Notes: generated from the letters alone by a model not told the origin. Shown: positions 9,547 through 19,824, counted from the first letter of the stretch. The stretch: 64,000 bases of DNA from Acinetobacter chengduensis (GCF_003664645.1 NZ_RCHC01000007.1:1-64000); one strand, 5' to 3'. Translations and numbers: made by a program.

Positions 9547-9573
9547 ATCGACCTCATTTTTTATTAAGATGAA

Positions 9574-11013
9574 TTATATTTTCAGCATTCTGGCTTTTTG
9601 CATTTCATTTAAACGAACTTTAACCGTTGCCGCTAAAGATTTATTTTCTCTGGCTAAGCGATGTGCATGAATGAGTGACTTAATTGCATTTTCTTCATAG
9701 CCAGACCAGAACTCCACTTCCGCACGGTAACGTAAAACGTTTACAGCCTTATATACATCATCATTATTCTCATTGGCAGCATTTTGCATTAAACGCCAGC
9801 CATTCAAATCACGTGTATTTGCACGTAAAAAACGCATCACGATTGCTTGTGCTTCCGAGATTTTATTCTGTCTGATTAATACTTCTGCATATTTATAATT
9901 TAAAGCTCGGTTTTCTGGCATGATCACAGCGGCACTCTGAATAGTCCGCTGTGCATCATCTAATTTATCCCGACCTAAATACACATCTGTTTGTAGCAAG
10001 GTCATTAATACATGCGATTTTTTCTGCTTTTTGGCGCCATCTAAAGCCTGCTGTGCAAGCTTATAATCTCCTTGCTGAATTTGATAAGCCGCCATAGCCA
10101 ACTGACCCGCAAATTTATTTTGATTTACCGCCGTTTGTAGTTGTTGTTCTGTGGCCTGATGAGACAATACCCGTGTGTACCACTTAAGAATATCGAATTC
10201 TTCATCTAGCAAATTAGGTTTAACCACAGGCAGTTGATTTGCTCGAAGGCGTGCCTCGCTCATTCGCTCAGAAGTTAAAGGGTGGGTAAACCAAAAATCA
10301 GGTAAAAAACTAACCCGTGAAGATGCGCGGTTCATCACTTCAAAAAAATCCGCCATGCTTTGCGGATTATATCCAGCCGCATACATATATTGCATGCCAA
10401 TACGGTCAGCTTCACGCTCTTGGTTACGACTGTAAGTGAGCTGTTTATCCATAATTGCAGCTTGCGAACCCAACATAACTGCTGTACCCACATCGCTATC
10501 TGCTTTTGATGCAACCAAAGCACCCACCAGTAAACCTGCTAAAGTAAGTAAACCCTGCCCTTTAAAAGCTTCTTGCGAGCGGCTATAGTGGCGCTGACTA
10601 ACGTGCGCAATTTCATGCGCCATAACACCAGCAACCTCATCCATATTTCGTGCGGAATTAATCAGACCCGCATTCATGGCAAATAAGCCCCCAGGGACTG
10701 CAAAAGCATTAATTTGGGGGTCATTAATAACCAGTAAACCAATCGGCTGATTGAGTTTAGTCTGACTCAGTAAATGGGTAAACGTACTTAATAAACGATC
10801 TTCCAGCCAAGGGTTATGCATGACTGGCATTTGCTTATTCACTTCACGATAAACTTTTTCGCCAACTTCAGTTTCTTTTTGTTGATCCAGTAAGCCAATA
10901 CCACCACCAATATCTGGAACTGACATCACTGGTGCAGTATTAAAGTCAACAGTATGTGCTTGTACCGCCCATGGAAGGGTCATTAAACCGCACGCCAACA
11001 AAAAACGTTTCAA
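9574..11013 (-). CDS. bepA: M48 family periplasmic metalloprotease, BepA-like
   Basis: 479 aa, similar to the 487 aa of E. coli BepA (YfgC). A Sec signal peptide covers residues 1-19 (ending WAVQA). The zinc motif HEIAH is at 133-137 and the third ligand is the Glu in NQEREADRIG, so catalysis should be intact. The C-terminal half (from about 290) reads as tetratricopeptide-type helical repeats. By family, this protease or chaperone works on outer-membrane assembly, degrading stalled LptD or BAM clients. The symbol is by similarity; a paralogous BepA-like protein is possible. Confidence 0.85.
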   Translation of the reverse strand: MKRFLLACGLMTLPWAVQAHTVDFNTAPVMSVPDIGGGIGLLDQQKETEVGEKVYREVNKQMPVMHNPWLEDRLLSTFTHLLSQTKLNQPIGLLVINDPQINAFAVPGGLFAMNAGLINSARNMDEVAGVMAHEIAHVSQRHYSRSQEAFKGQGLLTLAGLLVGALVASKADSDVGTAVMLGSQAAIMDKQLTYSRNQEREADRIGMQYMYAAGYNPQSMADFFEVMNRASSRVSFLPDFWFTHPLTSERMSEARLRANQLPVVKPNLLDEEFDILKWYTRVLSHQATEQQLQTAVNQNKFAGQLAMAAYQIQQGDYKLAQQALDGAKKQKKSHVLMTLLQTDVYLGRDKLDDAQRTIQSAAVIMPENRALNYKYAEVLIRQNKISEAQAIVMRFLRANTRDLNGWRLMQNAANENNDDVYKAVNVLRYRAEVEFWSGYEENAIKSLIHAHRLARENKSLAATVKVRLNEMQKARMLKI

Positions 11014-11095
11014 AATTGACCCCTCAAAAGTCCAGAAAGCAAAAGACTATAACATTGAAAATAGACTATTTTTCTGAGTAAGTGTTATAAAATTA

Positions 11096-12064
11096 TTATT
11101 GATATAACGGGTTTACAACATAAGCCGGTTGCCTTCCTGCCAATGCATCCAGCAAATTTTGATAGGCTAAATCAGCCATACGCTTACGCGTTGCAGCCGT
11201 TGCCGACCCCACATGCGGTAAAGTCACCACATTATCCAGTTTAAATAACTCAGATTGTTGCAAAGGTTCTTTAGCATATACATCCAAACCAGCAGCAAAT
11301 ATTTGACGATTCTTTAAGGCATAGATGAGTGCTTGCTCATCCACCACTGAACCACGTGCAATATTCACCAGCACAGCATGTGATTGCATTAACTCAAGCT
11401 CAGATTTGCCAATCAATGCTTTCGAGTCAGCATTCAAATCCACAGCAACCACCACAAAGTCTGCTCGTTTTAATAAGCTATTTAAATCACAATATTCGGC
11501 ATTAAGTGCACTCGCACGTGATGGATTTTCCCGACGATTATGGTACAACACGTTCATATTAAAACCATGATGGCCACGACGTGCAATGGCTTCACCAATA
11601 TGCCCTAAGCCAATAATTCCCAGTGTTTTACCGTAAATATCAACACCAAATTGCGCATCCGACACCGTACGTTGCCATAAACCCTGCTTCGTCCAAGCAT
11701 CTAAAGAAGCTACTTTACGGGCAGCACTCATCAATAATGTAAAAGCTAAATCTGCTGTGGTTTCAGTTAAAACATGCGGGGTATGTGCCAACCAAATTTT
11801 CTGTTGATTTAAATAGGCCAAATCATAGTTATCATAACCCACACTCACACTTGAAATAATTTTTAACTGTTTTGCTTGGCTTAAATTTGTAGCATTTAGG
11901 AGTCTTCCTGCCCCAATCATGCCATCTGCATCTCGCGTTGCATCTATGATTTGCTGTTGTATGTCACCTAATTTGGGTGATATTTGAATCACATTAAATT
12001 GTTGTTCTAGTTTAGAAAGAATATCTTGATCAATTTGGCTAAATACAACAACGTTCTGTTTCAT
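11096..12064 (-). CDS. D-2-hydroxyacid dehydrogenase (GhrB-like)
   Basis: 322 aa, the normal length. The NAD(P) fingerprint is GIIGLGHIGEAIARR around 150-165; the catalytic set is Arg in NIARGSVVDEQAL, Glu in AAGLDVYAKEP and His in TLPHVGSAT. It should reduce glyoxylate, hydroxypyruvate or 2-ketogluconate; which one cannot be decided here. Its start overlaps the stop of the preceding small gene by 4 nt (ATGA), so the two are translationally coupled. Confidence 0.88.
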   Translation of the reverse strand: MKQNVVVFSQIDQDILSKLEQQFNVIQISPKLGDIQQQIIDATRDADGMIGAGRLLNATNLSQAKQLKIISSVSVGYDNYDLAYLNQQKIWLAHTPHVLTETTADLAFTLLMSAARKVASLDAWTKQGLWQRTVSDAQFGVDIYGKTLGIIGLGHIGEAIARRGHHGFNMNVLYHNRRENPSRASALNAEYCDLNSLLKRADFVVVAVDLNADSKALIGKSELELMQSHAVLVNIARGSVVDEQALIYALKNRQIFAAGLDVYAKEPLQQSELFKLDNVVTLPHVGSATAATRKRMADLAYQNLLDALAGRQPAYVVNPLYQ

Positions 12065-12726
12065 CGTGATTCTATGTCCTTGGGCTTAGTTTGCATAAAT
12101 TGCCATAAGCGTTTTTTTAATTTAGGTTCATCTAACATTTCTTGTAATGATGCCAGCTCAATACACTCAGATGATTCCAAATAAGGAATTTTACCCAAGC
12201 ATAATATGCTTTTATGGCCTTCGCACATACCGTCAATAAAGCCTTGCACGTATGAACTTGCGCCACGACCATCTTGAAATTTAAGCCATGCAAAGGGCCA
12301 TTGCAATATTAAAAATTCAGAAGCTAATGCTCGCTGAATGTTAGACCAAAGCAATTGCTGTTCTGAAGTTAAATTAGCAGCGTCTGTGAGTACCACACAA
12401 TGTGCCATATTTAATGCTTCCACTACAAAAGCATCAATATTTAAGCTCGGACGAATGTCTATGTTTGTTTCGGGCGCATGCTTAGCTGGCTCAGTGGCAA
12501 CGACAACGTCTTCAAAAGCAGGAACGGATACAGGACTATGCGGTGTAGTAAGCGAAGAGCGTTCAATAGGATGGGCTAAGATGATTTCAGATACACTGTC
12601 TGAAAGAATTTCTACAGGTGCTTGATCACGCCAAAGTGTTGACTGGTATTGCTGACACACTTCAGCCTTAGGAATCCAAACATCTATTCCCAATGCAACC
12701 AGTACGTCACGCTGATGCCCTATCAT
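12061..12726 (-). CDS. Unassigned protein, possible DNA polymerase III psi subunit (HolD)
   Basis: 221 aa, soluble, no signal peptide. Its ends recall HolD: an N-terminal RDVLVALGIDVW resembles E. coli RRDWQLQQLGITQW, and the C-terminal LKKRLWQFMQ resembles the TARAALWQQI region. Between them is a low-complexity, Ser/Pro/Glu-rich linker of about 60 residues (roughly 40-100), and the protein is longer than E. coli HolD (137 aa). HolD proteins outside Enterobacteria diverge strongly, so this is a weak inference. It is coupled to the dehydrogenase gene by a 4-nt overlap. Confidence 0.45.
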   Translation of the reverse strand: MIGHQRDVLVALGIDVWIPKAEVCQQYQSTLWRDQAPVEILSDSVSEIILAHPIERSSLTTPHSPVSVPAFEDVVVATEPAKHAPETNIDIRPSLNIDAFVVEALNMAHCVVLTDAANLTSEQQLLWSNIQRALASEFLILQWPFAWLKFQDGRGASSYVQGFIDGMCEGHKSILCLGKIPYLESSECIELASLQEMLDEPKLKKRLWQFMQTKPKDIESR

Positions 12727-12936
12727 CTATTCATCATCACCTATTTCAGGTCGGATATTCTAACGAGAATAAGCTCGCTTTGCTGAACTTTTTAAAATAT
12801 TCGGCCTAATGATTGTTCAAGCATGTAAATAAAAGAAGATTCTTATTCCAAGTCCTTCAACACTCATTTCAACACAGCTTCCTTAAGCATAACAAAGATG
12901 CTGAAGCCTAATCACACCAGTTGTAGTTTTTTATTG

Positions 12937-14826
12937 TTAAATAATCATCAAGCTATTTTTTTTCTGCATCAGCTCAACGACTTCAGCAGATTCAAAACCC
13001 AAACGCCAATACAACAGCGCCAAAACGTCTAATTCATCTTGGGTAATAATTCGGTCATTCCACAAACAAACTTCTGCAACCCCTAATATGCTAATGCGTT
13101 CACGCAATTGCAGACCTGAAATGTCATTTAAAATTTCTGCCAAATCGATAGGCTCATCTGAAATTTCGCTATAGAGCTCCAGCTCAGTTGGACTTAATAT
13201 TCGATTTAAAATGTTCTCACGAACCTCAAGCTGACTATCGCTGTTAATTTGCTGTACATGCAATAGCGCATCAATCAAACGCACAATACTCGGCTTCACC
13301 TCTTCCAGTGCAGTAGGCGTATGTACTGGCATCAGATTTAACTCAAATTTCACACGCTCTATGAGCAATGCATCAAGCAATCCAATTTCACCATCTTCTT
13401 GAATAATACGCGCCAATTTCATTAAAAATTGACGTGATACCGTTGCGGGCATGCCCCCAATATTTTTACAAGCTTCATGGAATATAGCGATATGAACTCG
13501 ACCATCCAAGTTGAGTAATGCATCCACAATGGCACGACTCACCTCTGCTTCTGCTGGAATAAATTCTCGATACTGACGAATCATCAAGATTGCCACCATC
13601 ACCTCACGCGAACCCGTCGAGGTTTGTAAAGCACGATCAATCAATTCTGGGCGCTTCCAGTTATCTCGAATGTCTGGATTTAAAGGTTTAATCGCATCTT
13701 TAATAGCAAAACTAATGGGTGAAAGTCTTAATAAGGGTAAAGGTTGCGGTGAACTCCAAGGAGTGGAAATATCCACCATATATTCTTCTAATGAACGAAA
13801 TAAATTAAAAAGAGGCTGATTTTTCAGTTTTTTCAGGTTTTCCAACTGCAATTCATGAATAATCCCTGGATTGAGTTCAAAAATTCGCTGATCAATACTC
13901 GGATGAATATTCATCCAGTTTTGTGGGCTTAATGCATTTGCAAAACACATGTGTGAAATAGATTCAGCATATTCACTATGAATCTGTGAACCCGAATGAT
14001 GCACATAAATACGCATTAAGGTTTGAATGTTGGCATCGTTTTGAATTAAGCGCTTGGTTTTTTGGTCATTTTTATATGTGCGCCCACCTAAAGTCATAAA
14101 CTTAATTAAACGCGTAACGAGCACTCCCAAACTGCCAATTAACCAAATAATAGCCCCCAAAGACACAAACAAAGTTTCAAATTTATTTTCATGAATATAA
14201 CCATTACGATAAAAACCACGCTTGGCTAATTTACTGCCCCACTGACTAAAGGTGGTCAAACTGCTATACAAAATTTTTAAGCGGGTGTTTTCTGCTGCTT
14301 CGCCAGACAAAATTTTATTAAACTCATGACTGAGTAAACCATACAATTCAACTTCATCTAAATTTTGCAGTGCTCCCCACGTTAAAATAATTGCAGTATC
14401 TTTAGGGTAGAAACCCGCAGTGAGAGCATTCACCCCTTCTTCACTAGGCAATACATATAAAGCAGGTGTATCAATAAGAAAAATATCAGCCAGTTGTTCG
14501 GTAATTTTTAGCGCGACACTTTCCTCAGGCACACTTTCCACCAAACTTAAGCGACGTGCACCCAATTGTTTGGCCAGTGAATAGCCCCCCATTCTAAAGA
14601 TATAGAACTCATAAATCACCGACAGCACCATAATGGTCACCACCAGTGTAATCAAATAAGGGCTTAAAGCATGCCAGTAAATAGTCTGTCTATAATCGAG
14701 ATAAAACATTAAAAGACCGACAATGGTATTAATGATAATCACCGTCAGTAATACAGCAACCAAGCAAAATGTTGCTGGCCAAAACATATTTTTATTTTTT
14801 ATAAATGCATAGCCCACTTTTCTCAA
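12937..14826 (-). CDS. HtpX-like M48 membrane protein with degenerate HEXXH
   Basis: 629 aa. Two hydrophobic hairpin segments (about 17-42 and 56-78) and a third near 220-242 place it in the inner membrane as in HtpX. The domain order agrees: ALYVLPSEEGVNALTAGF, then the protease helix, then HPSIDQRIFELNP. At the zinc site LLSHEFNKILSGE (167-171) the second ligand His of HEXXH is Lys171, so a normal zinc centre cannot form. The C-terminal ~280 residues are a helical extension lacking in HtpX. It may be an inactive scaffold or regulator; a sequencing error is unlikely since the frame is intact. No partner gene is seen. Confidence 0.75.
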   Translation of the reverse strand: MRKVGYAFIKNKNMFWPATFCLVAVLLTVIIINTIVGLLMFYLDYRQTIYWHALSPYLITLVVTIMVLSVIYEFYIFRMGGYSLAKQLGARRLSLVESVPEESVALKITEQLADIFLIDTPALYVLPSEEGVNALTAGFYPKDTAIILTWGALQNLDEVELYGLLSHEFNKILSGEAAENTRLKILYSSLTTFSQWGSKLAKRGFYRNGYIHENKFETLFVSLGAIIWLIGSLGVLVTRLIKFMTLGGRTYKNDQKTKRLIQNDANIQTLMRIYVHHSGSQIHSEYAESISHMCFANALSPQNWMNIHPSIDQRIFELNPGIIHELQLENLKKLKNQPLFNLFRSLEEYMVDISTPWSSPQPLPLLRLSPISFAIKDAIKPLNPDIRDNWKRPELIDRALQTSTGSREVMVAILMIRQYREFIPAEAEVSRAIVDALLNLDGRVHIAIFHEACKNIGGMPATVSRQFLMKLARIIQEDGEIGLLDALLIERVKFELNLMPVHTPTALEEVKPSIVRLIDALLHVQQINSDSQLEVRENILNRILSPTELELYSEISDEPIDLAEILNDISGLQLRERISILGVAEVCLWNDRIITQDELDVLALLYWRLGFESAEVVELMQKKNSLMII

Positions 14827-14873
14827 TGCAAGTTCCTATCACTACATTGCCTTTTCTGTGCTCATCATAAATG

Positions 14874-14900
14874 AAAAAAGCGGGAAATTCCCGCTTTTTT
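14874..14900 (-). terminator. Rho-independent terminator of purF
   Basis: A near-perfect inverted repeat, AAAAAAGCGGGAA against TTCCCGCTTTTTT, with T-runs on both strands, directly after the purF stop on the minus strand. Confidence 0.9.
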
Positions 14901-14918
14901 CTTAGGCTTTACAAACCA

Positions 14919-16460
14919 TTATTCTTCACGAACACCCGTCAAATCAACAGATGCTGCATCGATATTTACATCGATATATGCATCTTTGCTATCAGCCTTA
15001 GCAGAGTCATTACGCTTCTTCTCTAAAGCCTCTAAGTATTCTGCATTAATACCACCAGCAACATAGACACCATCAAATACAGAGCAATCAAACTCTTGTA
15101 ATTCTGGCACTTTAGTTGTGCGTACAGCTGCTTTTAAATCTTCCAAATCTTGGAAAATTAAGCGGTCAGCTTCGATAATTTCACGAATTTCTTCAACGCT
15201 ACGCTCAGATGCAATCAGCTCAGATTTTGCTGGCATATCAATACCGTACACGTTTGGATATTTCACCATCGGTGCTGCCGAAGCAAAGAACACTTTTTTC
15301 GCACCCGCATCACGTGCCATTTGAATGATCTCATTACACGTTGTACCACGTACAATCGAGTCATCCACCAACAGAACATTTTTATCTTGGAACTCAAGCT
15401 CTACAGGGTTAAGCTTTTGACGTACTGATTTTTTACGCAATTGCTGACCCGGCATAATGAAGGTACGACCAATATAACGGTTCTTCATAAAGCCTTCACG
15501 GAATTTCACGCCCAATACATTAGCAAGCTCAAGTGCAGAAGTACGTGAAGTATCTGGAATTGGAATCACAACATCAATATCGTGCTCTTCCCCCCATTCA
15601 CGCAAGATTTTTTGCGCAAGTTTCTCACCCATTTTTAAACGTGCTTTATATACCGAAATCCCATCAATGGTTGCATCTGGGCGGGCAAAATAAACATATT
15701 CAAAAATACAAGGACGATATTCTGGGTCCGTAGCACATTGCTTAATCGACATAACACCATCAGCAGTGATGTAAATCGCTTCACCTGGTGCAATATCACG
15801 TTCAACTTTAAAGCCTAACGCAGTAATTGCCACAGATTCAGAAGCAATAATATATTCAACACCTTGTTCAGTCTCACGTGAGCCATAAATCAAAGGACGA
15901 ATACCATTTGGATCACGGAAGCCAACTAAGCCTTGGCCTGTAATCATGGCTACAACAGCATAACCACCTTTGCAACGCTCATGCACACGCGATACAACAT
16001 GGAAAATATCATCTGCTGAAGGTGAAAGTTTGGCACGCTTTTGCAATTCATGTGCAAATACGTTGAGGAGTACTTCTGAGTCAGAATCCGTATTCATGTG
16101 ACGTAGATCAGTGCTAAACAAATCATCATGAATTTCTTCAGCATTGGTCAGGTTACCGTTATGTGCCAATGTAATCCCATAAGGTGAGTTTACATAGAAC
16201 GGTTGTGCTTCTGCACTGCTCGAAGAACCTGCTGTTGGGTAACGCACATGACCAATACCATAGTTACCTTGTAAAGCACGCATGTGACGCGTGTGAAAAA
16301 CATCACGCACCATACCTGTGTCTTTACGAAGGAATAAACGGCCCTGATGGCAAGTTACGATCCCAGCTGCATCCTGTCCACGATGCTGTAACATCGTTAA
16401 TGCATCAAACAACATTTGGTTAACTGGTGATTTACCCGCTATACCAACAACTCCACACAT
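14919..16460 (-). CDS. purF: Amidophosphoribosyltransferase
   Basis: 513 aa, matching the ~505-aa family. PurF makes phosphoribosylamine from PRPP and glutamine, the first committed step of purine synthesis. The N-terminal glutaminase starts with the nucleophile Cys2 (MCGVVGIAG), followed by [12 protein letters not shown] and GHVRYPTAG. The PRPP-binding motif [13 protein letters not shown] lies in the C-terminal half. It is third in pyrD-cvpA-purF, 24 nt after cvpA, and closes with a strong terminator. cvpA-purF adjacency is also found in E. coli. Confidence 0.97.
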   Translation of the reverse strand: MCGVVGIAGKSPVNQMLFDALTMLQHRGQDAAGIVTCHQGRLFLRKDTGMVRDVFHTRHMRALQGNYGIGHVRYPTAGSSSSAEAQPFYVNSPYGITLAHNGNLTNAEEIHDDLFSTDLRHMNTDSDSEVLLNVFAHELQKRAKLSPSADDIFHVVSRVHERCKGGYAVVAMITGQGLVGFRDPNGIRPLIYGSRETEQGVEYIIASESVAITALGFKVERDIAPGEAIYITADGVMSIKQCATDPEYRPCIFEYVYFARPDATIDGISVYKARLKMGEKLAQKILREWGEEHDIDVVIPIPDTSRTSALELANVLGVKFREGFMKNRYIGRTFIMPGQQLRKKSVRQKLNPVELEFQDKNVLLVDDSIVRGTTCNEIIQMARDAGAKKVFFASAAPMVKYPNVYGIDMPAKSELIASERSVEEIREIIEADRLIFQDLEDLKAAVRTTKVPELQEFDCSVFDGVYVAGGINAEYLEALEKKRNDSAKADSKDAYIDVNIDAASVDLTGVREE

Positions 16461-16484
16461 AGCAACCTCGCAGACCCGCTAGGA

Positions 16485-17075
16485 TTAATAAAAAGGATTA
16501 TTCGTTGATTTACCCGAAGCACGTCCACTCTTTTGAGTTGCTTCTGGGGCATGCTCTGTAGACGACGGTTTGACGCCATCTTCAGAATTAATATGATGCA
16601 TGGCTTGATTTGCTGCGTCTTTGGACAATTGTGTTGCCCACGGTGCATACGGCATCAAAACCTGAATAAATTTCGATTGTTTCCAATGCGGCGAGCTTTC
16701 AACCCATGGGCCTACACCCTGAATAGTGATTAATACCACCAACAGCCCTTTTAAGCCCCCAAACACACCACCAGCCAAACGGTTGAGCGGTCCAAGTTTA
16801 AGGCGCTTTAAAACGCTATTCAGTATATAAGTTGCAACCCAAGTCAAAACCACGATAATCAATACAATAAATGCAAAGGCCGCAATTTTTTGAACCACTG
16901 GATCTGTACTGAGTGAGATCATCGAAGGTGCTAAGACGGACGCATATTTTGCGGCAACTATTAGTGCAAAAATCCATCCTACCAAGTTCGCAAAGGCTTT
17001 AATTAATCCTTGACGCAAACCGTTTAGCCCTCCAATGAGCAATACAATCAGAATAAAGATATCAATGGTGGTCAT
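16485..17075 (-). CDS. cvpA: CvpA family membrane protein
   Basis: 196 aa with four predicted membrane helices in the first ~125 residues (for example IDIFILIVLLIGGLNGLRQG at the N-terminus) and a hydrophilic Ser/Thr/Lys-rich tail. CvpA is an inner-membrane protein named for colicin V production and linked to purF in many proteobacteria; its molecular function is not established. It starts 3 nt after the pyrD stop, so translation is probably coupled. Confidence 0.88.
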   Translation of the reverse strand: MTTIDIFILIVLLIGGLNGLRQGLIKAFANLVGWIFALIVAAKYASVLAPSMISLSTDPVVQKIAAFAFIVLIIVVLTWVATYILNSVLKRLKLGPLNRLAGGVFGGLKGLLVVLITIQGVGPWVESSPHWKQSKFIQVLMPYAPWATQLSKDAANQAMHHINSEDGVKPSSTEHAPEATQKSGRASGKSTNNPFY

Positions 17076-17078
17076 AGG

Positions 17079-18095
17079 CTAAAGTGCGTCTACACAATCT
17101 TTTACGAGCTTAGGTCCTGTATAAATGAGGCCACTATAAACTTGTACAAGGGTTGCGCCTGCATTTTTTTTCGCCAGAGCATCTTCACCCGATAAAATAC
17201 CACCCACACCAATCAGCGGTATTTGACCTTTTAATACCTTTGCAAAGGCTACCAAGCAGGCTGTACTCTTTTCAAAAACAGGTGCGCCTGACAAACCACC
17301 AGCTTCATCACCGTGTTGTAAACCTTCAACACCTTCACGAGATAAAGTTGTATTCGTCACAATTAAACCATCAATTTTAATTTCAAGTAATTGCTTTGCA
17401 ATAAATTGAATATCTTCGTCTGTTAAGTCTGGCGCAACTTTAAGTACTAAAGGTACATAATGTTGATATTCGTCTGCGAGTTCTAATTGGCGTTTCTTGA
17501 GTGTTTCAAGTAACTCCGTTAAGGCGTCGCCACTTTGCAGGCTACGAAGGTTTTTTGTGTTTGGAGAGGAAATATTGACCGTAATATAAGAGGCGTAGTT
17601 ATAAACTTTTTCGAGGCAAATTAAATAATCATCAACTGCTTTTTCTACAGGAGTGACTGCATTCTTGCCAATATTAATGCCAAGCACACCTTTAAATTTA
17701 GAGGCTTTAACATTTTCAATGAGCTGATCCACACCATCATTATTAAAACCCATACGGTTAATAATTGCTTTGGCTTTTGGCAATCTGAATAAGCGTGGCT
17801 CAGGATTCCCAGCTTGTGGCAATGGTGTAATAGTGCCAATTTCGATAAAACCAAAACCTTGGCTCGCCAATGCATCAATATACGTACCGTTTTTATCTAA
17901 GCCTGCCGCTAGACCGACAGGGTTTGGAAATTCAATTCCCATGCAGGTCACAGGTTTAGACGCTACAGATTGATGCATCAGGCCCATTTTATGGGAAGAT
18001 TTCAACATCGATAGTGTCAGCTCATGTGCACGCTCTGGTGCTAGTGAAAACAACAAAGGGCGGGCAAGAGAATACAACATATCTGAAAAAGTCAC
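17079..18095 (-). CDS. pyrD: Dihydroorotate dehydrogenase (quinone), class 2
   Basis: 338 aa (E. coli 336). Class 2 enzymes oxidise dihydroorotate at the inner-membrane surface with FMN and pass electrons to quinone. The N-terminal helical quinone tunnel ([22 protein letters not shown]) marks class 2. FMN and substrate segments are [22 protein letters not shown] and [12 protein letters not shown] (with the class 2 Ser base), LIVTNTT and IGVGGI. First gene of the pyrD-cvpA-purF unit, 74 nt after gspM. Confidence 0.96.
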   Translation of the reverse strand: MTFSDMLYSLARPLLFSLAPERAHELTLSMLKSSHKMGLMHQSVASKPVTCMGIEFPNPVGLAAGLDKNGTYIDALASQGFGFIEIGTITPLPQAGNPEPRLFRLPKAKAIINRMGFNNDGVDQLIENVKASKFKGVLGINIGKNAVTPVEKAVDDYLICLEKVYNYASYITVNISSPNTKNLRSLQSGDALTELLETLKKRQLELADEYQHYVPLVLKVAPDLTDEDIQFIAKQLLEIKIDGLIVTNTTLSREGVEGLQHGDEAGGLSGAPVFEKSTACLVAFAKVLKGQIPLIGVGGILSGEDALAKKNAGATLVQVYSGLIYTGPKLVKDCVDAL

Positions 18096-18169
18096 TGCTT
18101 GCTAAGTCGGCATATTATAGGCATAGCCTCACAAAAACACCATGCTTAGCAGTTCTTTATTTTTACCGA

Positions 18170-18649
18170 TTATCGAACAGCCGCTGTTAATTTAATCTGC
18201 CCACCGTCAGAGCTAAGTTCCATTTTTTCAATACTTAGGCCCATTTGAACCAGCTGAGTTAAAAAGTTAGCTAAAACTGGATAGTTTTCATGGCTTACTG
18301 CAATGTTGATTTGTTCACCCATTGCTTGTGAGGCTACAGACAAACCTTGTTGCTGTGCAACACGTTGCACTTTATCTGCAACCGACAAGCCATTTTCTGT
18401 TGAGGCTTTCATGGTGACTGCATTACTTTGCATCCAAACAATCGTGTCTTTTAAGCCATTTAAACGATTTTGTTGAAACTCTGCAGCTTTATGCATGTAA
18501 AACAGCGATGCACCCACGGCAGATACCAGCACAAATATCGTAGTAAAAACCACCATTACGCGCTCACGTACCGACAAATGCTCTAGATAGTCAGAAATCC
18601 GTTCCATTTGACGGTCTAAACCATTTTGCATATTTTCAAGTGCTTTCAT
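18170..18649 (-). CDS. gspM: Type II secretion system protein M
   Basis: 159 aa, a typical GspM length. A short cytoplasmic N-terminus is followed by one membrane helix at about 32-52 (VMVVFTTIFVLVSAVGASLFY) and a periplasmic ferredoxin-like domain. It pairs with GspL in the inner-membrane platform that drives pseudopilus assembly. The start shares a nucleotide with the gspL stop (TAATG). No other gsp genes lie nearby. Confidence 0.88.
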   Translation of the reverse strand: MKALENMQNGLDRQMERISDYLEHLSVRERVMVVFTTIFVLVSAVGASLFYMHKAAEFQQNRLNGLKDTIVWMQSNAVTMKASTENGLSVADKVQRVAQQQGLSVASQAMGEQINIAVSHENYPVLANFLTQLVQMGLSIEKMELSSDGGQIKLTAAVR

Positions 18650-19794
18650 TATTGTATTTTCACCTGTCCAACAGCACCATTATCTTTAGGTTGAATATTT
18701 CCTAACTCAACTTTAAACCCTTGCTGATTCAATTGCTCTGTTAATTGTTGCAATACTTGTGCAGAGCTGGCTTTGAGTTCCATATTTAATACAGAGGCTT
18801 CATAGCTCACTCGATTTGCCACCACTTGATGTTGCATAAGTAACGGCCCTACGCGACTCAACAATTGTAAGGCTTGCGTATTCCCTGTTTGATTGAGGCG
18901 CAACTGGGCTTCAAATTGGCTTTTGAGTGTTTGCTCTGTAACAGGATAACTCTGACCAAACCAAGACTTGAATTGATCTACGGCCTGTACTGCGGTTAAA
19001 TCGGCAACTTTTTTATTCTGATACCAACGAATGGCATCATAACCAATTTGTACAAATATAAATACACAAAGTACTGCTACACAGGCTTTCCAATAGCCCG
19101 AAACACCCGACGCATTTTTAGCTTTAGGTAAAATATTCCACGGATGTGTCTGGGACTTTTTTAACGTTGGGATGACATATTGAAAAGACTCTACGCGATC
19201 TTGCGTCACTACAGCATTTAAGCTTTGCAATTGAGCATTATTTAAATGACTTACTTTGACTTTTTTATCTTCAGCAAGCGTTTGATAATCTAAATATAAA
19301 GACAAATCATCAATAGATTGTCCCGCATATTTATTTTCACGTACCAGCAAATGCCCTGCAATATTGGCAATCACCAGCTGATTTGGTTCTGGCTCTGGAA
19401 GTACCAAAAAATCTGGCAACAATGCCTGCACTTTTACGGGTATTAATGTTAAGGCGTGTTGAATCGTTTCAGCTGTACTTTGTGCAATCCCCATCACAAA
19501 AAGCTGCTCTGGATTTTCAAAATGATGAAATACTTTCATATAATCCAATGGCAAAATGACATATTCTTCCAATAGATATTTCACGCCATCAGTACCGAGT
19601 TTTTTGTACTGTGCCTTAGAAAACTGTTGTTGTATTAGCTGAATATCACGACTGGGAAAAAACACGGTCGCGTCCTTACCATGATATTGGCGAATATCTT
19701 GTATTAGCTGCTCAAGGCTAGAAGCTTGTTGCCAAAACTCCCCTTCAGACCATTGCCAAACCCCATTGGCTTCAGGCATCCATATATACAACAT
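18649..19794 (-). CDS. gspL: Type II secretion system protein L
   Basis: 381 aa. The N-terminal ~240 residues are the cytoplasmic actin-like domain that binds the GspE ATPase, followed by one membrane helix (AVLCVFIFVQIGYDAI, around 247-263) and a periplasmic C-terminal domain that contacts GspM. It is preceded by sixA (30 nt) and gpsA, an arrangement unlike the single gspC-N operon of most enterics. Confidence 0.88.
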   Translation of the reverse strand: MLYIWMPEANGVWQWSEGEFWQQASSLEQLIQDIRQYHGKDATVFFPSRDIQLIQQQFSKAQYKKLGTDGVKYLLEEYVILPLDYMKVFHHFENPEQLFVMGIAQSTAETIQHALTLIPVKVQALLPDFLVLPEPEPNQLVIANIAGHLLVRENKYAGQSIDDLSLYLDYQTLAEDKKVKVSHLNNAQLQSLNAVVTQDRVESFQYVIPTLKKSQTHPWNILPKAKNASGVSGYWKACVAVLCVFIFVQIGYDAIRWYQNKKVADLTAVQAVDQFKSWFGQSYPVTEQTLKSQFEAQLRLNQTGNTQALQLLSRVGPLLMQHQVVANRVSYEASVLNMELKASSAQVLQQLTEQLNQQGFKVELGNIQPKDNGAVGQVKIQ

Positions 19795-19824
19795 TGATTA
19801 TTTACTGCCGTTTTAATTAATTTA

